DNA of 64,000 nucleotides from Brassica napus (lineage: Eukaryota > Streptophyta > Magnoliopsida > Brassicales > Brassicaceae): contig NC_063444.1 of assembly GCF_020379485.1 (NCBI RefSeq), forward strand, positions 8,628,652-8,692,651. Direction: 5' to 3'. This document shows, piece after piece, positions 45,571 to 55,396 of the stretch (positions are counted from its first letter, which is position 1; the number at the start of each line of letters is the position of its first letter). The position numbers and the translations under genes were made by a program. A model generated the notes under the pieces. That model saw only the letters and a program-made list of their open reading frames with translations, made no database searches and had not been told where the DNA came from.

Positions 45571-46244
45571 CCATTCAAACAAGTTAGACGCATAGCTTTG
45601 TCCTGCACGTATAAGCTAATGGTTCTACGAAATTATGAATAGAAATACTTGGCGAGATAAAGACTGACACTTTATCATACATGTAAGGAAACAATGTATT
45701 GATAGCTATGTTAAATTAAAAAAAAATTATAAAAAGTGACTCTTGAGCATTAAGCAAGGACAATTAACTTCATCGACAAGCAAATAAATGAATAAACACA
45801 CACAATAAAAAGCATACAAAACGACGACCAAGTCAATCTAATTAGTTTAAAAGTTTAATTGTATCACCTAATCAAACAAAAACGTTTTATTGCAATTTAT
45901 AATTGTTGAAAGTTGAGGTTATAGCGTGAAAGATGACATGTTTGTTTTTATATGTGATCAAGTGTGAAATGGCCTAGATAAATCAAATTAATATTTGTAC
46001 GTGTTTTACGTGCATGGAGTTTAGCTATTATTATTTTCTCGATAAACCTAGCTGGTTCGATAACGAAAGCAGATGATAGAGAAGGGAAAGTCTAAGATTG
46101 AATAATGCTCTCATCAAATGAACCGTAAAGTATAAAATATATGTCGTGTTTATAATTAAGCAGTTTTAGTTTACTAGCTAGTGCTAACAAAAACTCTTTA
46201 CCAAGTAACAAAATGTTATAACTAACTAGACTGATACAATGTTA
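45571..46244. other. Intergenic, no feature seen
   Basis: AT-rich sequence between CACTA-B and a MITE. No gene is supported. Confidence 0.4.
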
Positions 46245-46465
46245 GAGCATGATTAACCATGGTCTTTTACCCAGAGTTCTTAACTCATAATTTGACTTTT
46301 TTTATATTTTTTTAATTTTTTTTTACACTTTTCGGCTAAGAGACGGTTTTTATATTTTTTATTTAAAAGACGGTTCTTAACTTTTCTTAACTAAAATCTA
46401 GGAAAAGTTAAAAACGGTCTCTTATCCAAAGTTAATAACCTCAGAGACTGGGATTAACGACGGTC
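46245..46465. mobile_element. Tourist/PIF-Harbinger-like MITE
   Basis: The left end GAGCATGATTAACCATGGTC and the right end (reverse complement GACCGTCGTTAATCCCAGTC) are related inverted repeats. TTA flanks both ends (46242-46244 and 46466-46468). The interior contains inverted AAGAGACGGTTTTTA-type words. It has no coding capacity. Confidence 0.7.
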
Positions 46466-46468
46466 TTA

Positions 46469-47102
46469 GTAAACCTAAACTGACAAGTGGATAAGAAAGG
46501 TAAATAAACATTTTTTTTCTGGTAAAAAATGTAAAGAAGATAGATAGATAGATAATGTAAAGAAGATAAATAAACACGTCGGACCGAAGCGGATGAAACG
46601 GAGATGCATAGCTAAAACCGCATATTGGTATAATAATAAATGCGATTTTATTCATGTTTCTGAAAGCTTTTTATAAATTCTCCTCCTCCAAATAAGATTG
46701 ATGCTCAGGCCGTTTTCCATGTGAGCCTTAAACCACTCCTCGTTAAAGATATCATTATATGGAAATGTTTGAAACACATGAACAGCTTTATTACGTGTGA
46801 ACAAAAATAAGTATTATGTCGATTATTCCCATGAATTTGAGTGAATAAATCTCCACATAACCATTGTAATAAACCATATATAAGGTGGGTCTCACAACAG
46901 GTTTTGGTACACAAATCTTAATTTTAACTAAAATCGCCTCATTGAAAATCCTAAACAATGGCCGAAAAAATTAAAGCCAATGGATTGGTGAATGGCCCAT
47001 GTGTTTCAGTGCACTTTCATGGTATGTGCTTTCTCTATTAGTTTTGGACTTCGTTTTTCCCGCTTAAGTAAAACCAAGGCATCCTGATTTTAAAAAAAGG
47101 AC
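46469..47102. other. Intergenic; possible short exon
   Basis: GATA-type short repeats (about 46539-46555) are present. An ATG at about 46961 opens 21 codons before a GTATGTG that could be a donor. I cannot tell whether it belongs to the remnant downstream. Confidence 0.3.
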
Positions 47103-47455
47103 GGTAGTCTCTCGCCGTGGCTCAGTGAGGCTCCTGATCGGGGTTTGCCGGAACTTGAAGGGCTGGAGTTTAATGTTTTTGCCCCTAAAGCCATAGGAGT
47201 GAAACAACTGAAAAGGTAAAGTCCCCATCGTTTTCCATGTTCATATGAATCTAAATAAAGAAAGAGGTGACATGTGCCGCCATTTGTTCATCTTAAACCA
47301 AAATCCGGTCTGAGACGGTGTAGGAGAAGAATCATGGAAGGACTGGGTTGATAAATGGTGGGACAACAGAACAGACAAAGTAGTATATAGTTTACTCCGA
47401 CATCAAGCACAGGAAATGGGTGAAGCACTTCGGTGAAATTGAGTCTCCTACTTAG
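47103..47455 (+). pseudogene. Decayed OSB/PTAC9-like gene remnant (At4g20010 position)
   Basis: Two exon-like blocks are visible. 47103-47215 reads GSLSPWLSEAPDRGLPELEG... and ends at a GTAAAG donor. 47324-47455 starts after TAG and reads EESWKDWVDKWWDNRTDK, then after a +1 shift SDIKHRKWVKHFGEIESPT and a stop. The second block resembles the PDF motif region of organellar single-stranded DNA-binding (OSB) proteins (WxDxRxxK, then DFKHK). The At4g20010 gene PTAC9/OSB is expected exactly here, between VQ and MORF1. The frameshift and missing N-terminal OB-fold argue for a pseudogene. Identification is tentative. Confidence 0.4.
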
Positions 47456-47886
47456 GTATTATCAAAACTGCCACCAGTCGAGAAGGAACAAGTAAACTGA
47501 CAGTTATAGCATTATTAGAAACGTTATCTCCACGTAAGTGTTTACAAAAATTCTCCACTTCCATCCGAATCGACTCATTAGAGATTCCATCTGATCTTTG
47601 GTCAAAATATATAAACTCAGCACAAAAATAGCAAAAATCTCGAGTAACATGTAATTGGAAAACAACGTTTTGCAAAAGTGTTTCAAGAAGTCAACAGATG
47701 CACCAAACAACGTTGAACAAGCACAACTTACGAAGAAAAAGGAGATGATTCTTGTTCTAATAAAGTAGAAAGAGGAGATGACTAACAAACTATGTACTCT
47801 AATACTTAAATAAAAGGGCTTTCGATACTTCTCTCTCCTTATTCAGCTCATTTCACAGCAGCAAGCATCCATCATGTCTCTCTGTC
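47456..47886. other. 3' flank of MORF1
   Basis: This contains the presumptive MORF1 3' untranslated region (toward 47800). Minus-strand frames 47448-47788 have no domain support. Confidence 0.4.
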
Positions 47887-49598
47887 TTAGTATCTTCTTC
47901 CCTGTTGAAACACAATGACCACCTCAGTAACAACTATGTGGGAAATGAAAAAAAAGCAAGATTTATTTACGGTCAAGCACTTACTTGATCAGGTCCCGGT
48001 TGGCCTGCTGGAGTATTGTTGTTCCAGTCTCCAGCTACATTCCTCGGATCTCCCTGTGGAAATGTCTGATTCTGCTCTTGTCCAGGTCCACCATATCCCT
48101 GACCAAATCCAGGATTGGGAGCTCCAGCTCCCGGTGCAGGACCATAGTTTCCAGCCCCCTGTGGACCGTAATTCCTAGGCCCTCCTTGGTTGTAACCTCC
48201 TTGTGGCCCTTGGTTAAAGTTTCCAGGTCCACCTTGTCCGTAACCACCCGGTGGTCCTTGGTAAGGAGGCACGGGAGATCCCTGGCCTTGATTGTAACCA
48301 CCCTGATACGGAGGTGGTGGAGATCTTGGAGGGCCTTGGTTGTAACCTCCTTGAAACGGTGGAGGAGGAGCTTGTCCTGGAGGACCATAGCTCTGCTGAG
48401 GACCACCATATCCACCTCCACCACCACCTTGCATTGGCGGTTGCTGACCATACTGAGGGTTTCTCTGGAAGTTTTGAGGACCGCCTTGACGGTCAGGTCT
48501 TTGATTGAACTTATCACGGGGTTGTCTTCTGTTAGGCTGAAATGGTGGTGGCCTGTGTGTGATCACTCCGTTCTCATACTTATCTCCTGAAATAAATAAA
48601 AAACGAGAAAACAGAATAGTTATTTACACAGTTCCAAGGATCAGTTTCTATGTATGATGAATCAAAAACCAAAACTCACCTCCATACTCTTTGTTCGCGG
48701 GATCGATGTAGGAATCTGGCAATATAAACACCACTCCGGGTAGATCTGTTCACAATACCGAACAAGTGAGAATTCTAGTCAAACAGTTTCTTCAAAAATA
48801 AAGTCACATGAAAAAATATACCCTTGAATTTCTCTGATTCTTCTTCAGTCATAATCGCTTGAAACCCTTGGTAAGTTGTTGTGCTACAAGCGTAGATCTT
48901 CTTTTTGGCCTCTTCCAAGCTGCAAACACCAAAAAAAAAAAAAAAGACAATAAAACGCCAAAAAAAAAAAAATACAAAACAGAAGCAAAGCTTCAGACCA
49001 ATGTATCTCACTCCTGTCTTAGTTTCTAACTAAAGCATCAGTTTAAACAAAACTCATGCGTATCTCACAAACAGCGGACAAACCCATCGAATGTTATTCC
49101 ATACACAACAAAACTGAAGCAAAGCTTTCAGACCAAAGTATCTCATTTTTGTCTAAGGTTCAGACAAATGTATCAAACTCTTGTCTAAGTTTCTTCTACA
49201 GAGACAAATCTAATTTAATGTAATTCCAACACGAACCTGATACCAAGCCCTGCGGCGCAAGTCTTCTCGTAGGTAGAGACCATTTCCTCGGGGGACAAAG
49301 GATTGTCCTTGGGGAAATCCATGGTGATGAGCCAGTGATTGTAATCGCATCCTTCGAACAACACAGTGTTCTCTGTGATCTCATCGCCTTCTTTGTAAAG
49401 CTTGTACTGCCTCGTCGAGAACAGCCTCATCGGAGCTCGAGTCGCTTCTGTGAAACGCCCTAACACGGATCTCTGTAGCACCGTCGATACAGATGGGGTG
49501 ACGGAGGTTGGAGCGACCGAAGAGAGTGTGATTGATCGGTTGAGACATGAAGTGGTGGTGAGTAAGGCTCGTCGGAGACGGTGAGAGTACATAGCCAT
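47887..49598 (-). CDS. MORF1: Multiple organellar RNA editing factor 1
   Basis: Five exons on the minus strand (49598-49237, 48919-48822, 48745-48680, 48586-47985, 47901-47887), all GT-AG and in phase, give 380 residues. The N-terminus (1 to about 60) is Ser/Arg/Thr-rich without acidic residues up to Glu51, as in mitochondrial presequences. The MORF/RIP box follows ([19 protein letters not shown], about 80-98, through [19 protein letters not shown] and [14 protein letters not shown]). The C-terminal half (about 190-375) is a Gly/Pro/Gln-rich low-complexity tail with repeated [12 protein letters not shown] units. MORF proteins bind PPR proteins and each other to enable C-to-U RNA editing in organelles. 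The last exon encodes only GRRY. The promoter is shared with the RRM gene. Confidence 0.93.
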
Positions 49599-49906
49599 CG
49601 CTTGCTCAAGAGTTCTCTTGGGAATTTTCTGGAGAGTTGACGAAATTAGGGTTTTTGTGTGAGGTTTTACAATAAGGGAATAAATAGTAATTTCCTTTAA
49701 TGGCCCTTATATTTTCAATTTGGTTTAAATTGAGCTCTAAAGTTTATCAGTTACAGAAACATTATTGGGCCAATAACTGAGGTCTTAATGGGCTTTAATC
49801 CGCGAAGCTAAGGAGCTAACTAACGCTGTCGTTTTTGAAAGACGGTTTCTTCACAACCGTTTCTTCTCTCTCTGTCTCTCTCTCTCTCTCCGGCAGCTGT
49901 GGAACC
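49599..49906. promoter_or_regulatory. Divergent promoter between MORF1 and the RRM gene
   Basis: 308 bp separate the two start codons. TGGGCC (49766-49771) and TGGGCT (49789-49794) match the TGGGCY site II consensus found upstream of nuclear genes for organelle proteins. There is no clear TATA box. A CT-rich leader tract (about 49861-49890) precedes the RRM ATG. Confidence 0.6.
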
Positions 49907-50790
49907 ATGTGGTCGGCGACGCTCGCTTTCCCTTCCTTTGGGGCTTCATCAACTTCTCTACCAAGCTACAAAATACCAAGACTTCCGAGGATCCAAGCTT
50001 CGCTATCTAATTACCCTCTCGCCAGCAAAATCATGGTCAGAAGTAAAGTTTCTGCCTTTTACCCTATCTAGCTTCTCTCTGACGATTTGATTATGTTTTA
50101 ATGGTTAATGGAGGATTCTGAGTCAGGATTGTGGCTGTAACATGTCTGGAAGTTTTACAACTCTGTTCTTCTGCTGTAACAATCATCGTGAAAATGAAGT
50201 TCAATTTGGTGATTTCTCTGTATTTTCTGATGTTTATTTGCTTTATAATCTGCAGACTTACCGTTTTCCACAAGTGAAGACTTTCTGCAAAAGGAGTTTT
50301 CAGCTTTTGGAGAGATAGCTGAAGGTCTGTGTTTGCATATTTACTCTGTTTCTCGCTGGTCTCAAATCCAACATTGGGTTTAAGAATAAGATCAACTATA
50401 TAAACTGTTGGTTAATTGATATAACTTTGCTCTTGTGTCTTTGTCTTTCAAAAACAGTTAAGCTTGTCAAAGATGAGTCGATCAAGAGATCAAAAGGTTA
50501 TGCCTTTATTCAATACATGTCTCAAGACGATGCCTTTCTAGCCATAGAGACCATGGACCGTAGGGTAATAAGCTTAACCTTTAATTGGATTTAAGCAAGT
50601 TTACATTTTTTAATTAACCAAAAATGTTTCTATCATGTTTTAGATGTACAATGGGAGGATGATTTATATAGACATTGCGAAGCCAGGGAAGCGTGACTTC
50701 CAACAACAGCCGAGGACTTCTGGTCCCCCTGAGAAGCTCCAAGTGCCAGAAGAATCAGCTAGTAACGAGGTCGCTGACTGCTGGTATTAA
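49907..50790 (+). CDS. Small RRM RNA-binding protein (At4g20030-like)
   Basis: Four exons (49907-50042, 50256-50324, 50458-50564, 50644-50790) with GT-AG junctions give 152 residues. One RRM spans about 41-118. RNP2 reads IMVRNLPF (42-49), split by intron 1, and RNP1 reads KGYAFIQY (81-88). The Ser/Pro-rich, non-acidic N-terminus (WSATLAFPSFGASSTSLPSY) looks like a plastid transit peptide. The C-terminal tail after IDIAKPGKR is Gln/Pro/Glu-rich. It would bind single-stranded RNA, presumably in the chloroplast; the exact target is unknown. The ATG in ACCATGTGG context follows the CT-rich leader. Its divergence from MORF1 matches the Arabidopsis order At4g20020-At4g20030. Confidence 0.9.
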
Positions 50791-50870
50791 TTGTTAGGAC
50801 CGAGTTCAGTAAACTGTGTCTGGATTTGCATAGAAAACAATGATCAAATATGAACACATGTTGTTTTTCA

Positions 50871-52109
50871 CTACTGATAAACAATCACCGACACGGTTCC
50901 AATCACATCTCTATCAGTTTCGACAACCACCACATTGTTGGAAACATTAGTCACAGCACTCGCAGGTATTTCTCCGGACTGTGCGAAAAGCGAATGCTGG
51001 TAATGGTTTATCCGGTTAGGAAAACCAAAACCGGACCAAAATCAGCAACCCATCTTGTCCCATTACCTGAAACCTTCGCCTTCCCTGTCGTTGATTTCAG
51101 CGTCATCCCTTCCACACTGTTCTGACCAATCACAACTTGCTCAACTTCATGAAACTCTCCTTCTAGCTTAACGATCGGGAAGTTGTGTTTGGGATCACCG
51201 CTAAACATGTTGTTGACGATGTTCACACCGTGGATCTTTTTCCCATGAACCAATCTCAACACGATGTTCGCATCTCCCAAGAAGAGGGCGTTTGTGACGT
51301 GAACGTGAACGTGAACAGGATCTTCGATGACTATGCCTGTGTAGTCAAGGTAACAGTTGTCACATCCTCAAAGAAGATCCCTGAGTTCTGGTCTTTCTGC
51401 TCGGAGCTTGATGCCACGAGTTCTACCAAATGACGATCACCGGGAAACACTTCTGATGCTCGGAAGGTCCCTCCTTTTACCTGTATTATTACACTCGAAA
51501 ACATAAGTAAAGATTTAAACTTAATAGTAATAAAATAAAATAAAAAAATTTAAACTTTTTATGAAAGTTCTATAAGCAAAGATTCTAAAAGGACTAACCA
51601 GGAGGTTTCCACCACCGGAGGAAGGGAACCGGAGAGGTTTTCCGATCTTGTAACTGCCACCTTGGAGATCAATAACAACGCCACCTAGATCAGTGACACG
51701 TGGCAGCATGTGAAGCTCAATGTGTAACTGAAAAGCATCGTTTAAAGCTTCAAGTATTGCGTCACTGCTGTCTTGTCCACCTGTTGGGTCAGCTCCGTAG
51801 CTAATTGGGTATATAACTCTGCCTACCTGCACCAAACCAAACCCCACACGCTCACAAATTACACACACGTGCATGCATATATCTGTGTACGTACATACTG
51901 AAATGTGGGGAGATGCTTACCATTTTGGGAAATGGAGATGAAGGGGAAGACACTGGTGGGACAGTGGGAGCGACTGCTAATCTTTCTTGGATCTTGTCTT
52001 GGATTTCAAGAAGCTTTGTCATGTCTCTTCTTAAGGATATTGTCTCATCTAACTGAACTGAAACAGTGATGAGAAACAGTAACAAGCAAACAAAGCAAGA
52101 GTGTCTCAT
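50871..52109 (-). pseudogene. Pectin-lyase-like protein gene, internally deleted (At4g20040-like)
   Basis: Exon 1 (52109-51921) starts with a signal peptide (CFVCLLLFLITVSVQL). Exon 2 (51826-51599) holds ISYGADPTGGQDSSDAILEAL and ends GGGNLL, as in QRT3. Exon 3 (51480-50871) begins GGTFRASEVFPGD but at about 51358-51366 jumps from IFFEDV into NCYLDYTGIV in another frame. About 150 residues of the beta-helix present in QRT3 are missing. A second lesion, one T lost in a T-run near 51015, shifts the end (FGPVLVF to the final TAG at 50871). The family cleaves or binds pectin in the cell wall. With a large deletion and two frame changes, this copy should be non-functional, though the promoter and first two exons look intact. 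Confidence 0.88.
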
Positions 52110-52474
52110 CTGGTTCTCTTGATGTTTGCCTTCTTCTGGACAGAGAGAAAGAGAGAAAATAGGACTGATTTATAAGAAGATGCAGAGGTTGATATGAGCG
52201 TGTGTCAGTGTATTAAAGGTCATTGTTTCTGTTGTTTATTTTTTGCTTTATTATTACAATGAACCGACTCTAATTCCAATTTATTAAACATAAAGCTTCT
52301 AGGTGTTTTTGCTTTATTCATGTTGTTGGTAGCAGCTGAAGTTCATAAAGTTAGTTGGAGATGACTGGCTGATATCAAAGTGATTTTGTGAGTTTTTAAT
52401 CATATAATTTGCTTTCTTAATTTATGTTTTATCATCTATTATGCATCTCTCATGTTCTCATAATTTCTACAGCA
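52110..52474. other. 5' flank of the pectin-lyase-like pseudogene
   Basis: Promoter-side sequence; TTTATAAG (about 52169-52176, minus) could be its TATA box. It ends at the Helitron start TCTAT at 52475. Confidence 0.4.
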
Positions 52475-52479
52475 TCTAT

Positions 52480-53501
52480 TGTTGTGACGGACCAGATGCA
52501 TTCCTGGGCCAGATGCTCTACTAGAGCCAGACCGGATACCCGTGCTGGAGGCCAAACGCTCACTAGAGCCAAATGTCCGTCACCAGATGTCCAACCCCTC
52601 GCTTATTATGATATTGTCCGCTTTGGGCCTAAGCCCTCACGGATTTGTTTTTGGGTCGTTACTCTCAAAAGGCCTCATACTAAGTGGAATTGGACCAGCT
52701 ATATATATTAGACTTTATTCTGTCTAATATCCGATGTGGGACTTGGATTGCCTCTTTATTTATTCTGACAATCCTCCCCTCAAACCAAGGACTACAGAAC
52801 CTTGGCTCTGATACCAATCTGTTGTGACGGACCAGATGCACTCCTGGGCCAGATGCTCTACTAGAGCCAGACCGGATGCCCGTGCTGGAGGCCAGACGCT
52901 CAACTAGAGCCAGATGTCCGTCACCAGATGTCCAACCTCTCGCTTAGTATGATATTGTCCGCTTTGGGCCTAAGCCCTCACGGATTTGTTTTTGGGTCGT
53001 TACTCCCAAAAGGCCTCATAATAAGTGGAATTGGACCAGCTATATATATTAGACTTTATTCTGTCTAATATCCGATGTGGGACTTGGATTGCCTCTTTAT
53101 TTATTCTGACAATCCTCCCCTCAAACCAAGGACTACAGAACCTTGGCTCTGATACCAATCTGTTGTGACGGACCAGATGCACTCCTGGGCCAGATGCTCT
53201 ACTAGAGCCAGACCGGATGCCCGTGCTGGAGGCCAGACGCTCAACTAGAGCCAGATGTCCGTCACCAGATGTCCAAACCCTCGCTTATTATGATATTGTC
53301 CGCTTTGGGCCTAAGCTCTCACGGATTTGTTTTTGGGTTGTTACTCCCAAAAGGCCTCATACTAAGTGGAATTGGACCAGCTATATATATTAGACTTTAT
53401 TCTGTCTAATATCCGATGTGGGACTTGGATTGCCTCTTTATTTATTCTGACAATCCTCCCCTCAAACCAAGGACTACATAACCTTGGCTCAAAAACCAGT
53501 T
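52480..53501 (-). mobile_element. TRIM array: three LTRs and three 49-bp internal domains
   Basis: LTRs lie at 52480-52770, 52820-53111 and 53161-53452 (291-292 bp, a few percent apart). Internal domains lie at 52771-52819, 53112-53160 and 53453-53501, 49 bp each. On the minus strand each LTR runs TGTCAGAATAAA...CACAACA. Each is followed by GA, the primer site TTGGTATCAGAGCC and a purine tract TTGAGGGGAGGAT just before the next LTR. A retroelement with only primer site and purine tract inside is a terminal-repeat retrotransposon in miniature. The third internal domain has its primer site altered (GGCTCAAAAACCAGTT) at the join to Copia-4. Confidence 0.9.
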
Positions 53502-53867
53502 TGTTGTAACAATTGTGAGAAGGAACAGATGCGGAAACAGATGAATAAAAGCGATGTAACTACGACACAGATATTTAACGTGGTTCACCCCTAGGGCTAC
53601 ATCCACGAGAAAAGAGAGATCTTATTATTGAAGACGATATTGAGCTTACAGAGTGCAAGTTTAGGGTTACTTCGAATACAAGATATATATAGTAACATCT
53701 CACATCTAAAACCCTAGACTAAACGGACTCATGGGCTTAAGCCCACGATCAGATGTAACATCCATAATAACTTGATGCAACGCTCTTGATGCAACCGAGT
53801 CGGTATGATGTACATGATGTAACATCAATCGCCTAGATGTAACATCCAGATTCAAGGCATATCAACA
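53502..53867 (-). repeat. 3' LTR of Copia-4
   Basis: 366 bp, colinear with 57278-57643 with 8 substitutions and no gap. It contains TATATATAGT in a promoter-like position and several GATGTAACATC palindromic words. Confidence 0.92.
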
Positions 53868-53889
53868 ATTCTCCACCTTGACTTGAATC

Positions 53890-54410
53890 CTCTCAATAAC
53901 AGATGTACCAGATGCACCTTCAAGTGCCAAATGTACCAGAGGCGCTTCTCTGCGCTAGATGTACCATCGCTCTCTTTGCCGCAGATGTCCCTTCGGACCA
54001 GATGTGCTGCTTAGACGAACCAGACGCCATTTAACGGCCAGATGCTCAACTAGAGCCAGACGTTCGTTATCAGCCAGATGTCCCAATAGACTAGACGTCC
54101 TTATGGACCAGATGTCCTTACAGACCAGATGCCCCGACGGGCCTGATGCCCCAACGGGCTAGATGCCCCAACAGGCCAGATATCCTTGCGGACCAAAGGT
54201 CATTGCAGACCAGATGCCCCAACGGGCCAGATGTCCTTGCGGACCAGATGTCCATGCGGACAAGATGCTCCAACGGGCCGTTCGCCCCAACGAGCCAGAT
54301 GTCCTTGCGGACCAGAAGCCCCAACAGGCCAGATGTCCTTGCGGACCAGATGCCCCGACGGGCATGATGCCCCCAACGGGCCAAATGCCCCAACGGGCTA
54401 AACCATATAC
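53890..54410 (+). repeat. CCAGATG minisatellite in the Copia-4 3' region
   Basis: Dozens of degenerate units of about 16-18 bp of the form CCAGATGCCCCAACGGG or CCAGATGTCCTTGCGGA are concatenated. The stretch GGCCAGATGCTCAACTAGAG (about 54040) closely matches the TRIM LTR (GGCCAGACGCTCAACTAGAG, about 52890). It replaces the expected RNase H segment. Overlapping frames on both strands (54118-54456) are repeat translations. Confidence 0.88.
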
Positions 54411-55396
54411 TTGGTGAGATGAACATTTGCAGTGCACAGAATACTGATAGGTTCATCTGAAGACATCACAAACCTTGTCAACACCTCATTAATGTAGGCC
54501 TTCTGTGACAAGAACAACTCCTTCTCCCTATCTCTGAAGATCTTCATCCCTAAAATCTTCATTGCTGCACCCAAATCATTCATCTCAACTTCAAAACCCA
54601 GAAGCTCCAGCTTCTCGATGTCACATTTCTCTTCAGCTAACAACATGTCATCCACGTAGAGTACCAAACAGATGAACGTCGCATCCTTCAACTTACTCAT
54701 GCAGACGCACCAATCATAAAGACTTCTGATGTAGCCCAACTTGATTATATAGCTGTCGAATCTCTTGTACCATCCTCTGAGAGACTTCTTAAATCTACAA
54801 AGTGACTTCTGAAGCGTATACACATAGTCATCCTTTTCAGGAACTCGACAACCATCTGGCTGAGTCTTGTATATCTCCTCTAGCTCTCCATGAAGATACA
54901 CTGTCTTCACATCAAATTGCTCAAGCTCCAAGTCCTGACATGCTACCAGCGTTAGCAACACTCTGATGAAAGTATCTCTGACCACAAGTGAGAACATCTC
55001 ATTGTAGTCTACTCCCTCTCTCTGACTGAACCCTCTTGCAACAATCCGAGCTTTATATTTAACTCTTTCTGCCGATGATGCTTCAATCTTTATCTTGAAG
55101 ACCCACTTGTATGTAACATCCCTCCTCCCCGATGGTAATGTGACCAGATCCCATGTATGATTCTTCTGATGAGACTCCATGTCTCTCGTTGCAACATGCT
55201 GTTTCTCAGACTCAGGACTAGAAACAGCTTTCATGTAAGTGGATGACACATCCACTTCCTCTGCAACCTGAAGTGCATAACCCACCATATCATCAAAGTG
55301 ATATCTCTCTGGTGGCCTGACATCAACCCTTCTTGGTCGATCTTTCACAATGCTACGCTCTGTAACATCAAGCGGTTGAATCTTCGTAGACTCCAA
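54398..55396 (-). pseudogene. Copia-4 reverse transcriptase, after an in-frame stop
   Basis: This 332-codon stretch is in the same frame as the upstream gag-protease frame. One TAG (55399-55397) separates them, and the apparent start here is only TTG. It contains TYKWVFKIK, RYKARIVARGFSQREG-like sequence, FDVKTVYLHGELEE and the active site YVDD (LVLYVDDMLL). The frame ends at KYMV with the minisatellite directly behind, so RNase H is absent. Confidence 0.85.

Noticed and set aside
48251..48590. Plus-strand frames across MORF1
   Set aside because: They are shadows of the Gly/Pro/Gln-rich MORF1 exon 4 on the minus strand.
53890..54410. Possible CRISPR-like regular array
   Set aside because: Units are degenerate and contiguous without unique spacers, inside a plant retroelement.
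54118..54456. Repeat-protein-like frames on both strands (GPDVLADQ, SARTSGPLG)
   Set aside because: All arise from the CCAGATG minisatellite; both strands and several frames are open because the unit lacks stops.
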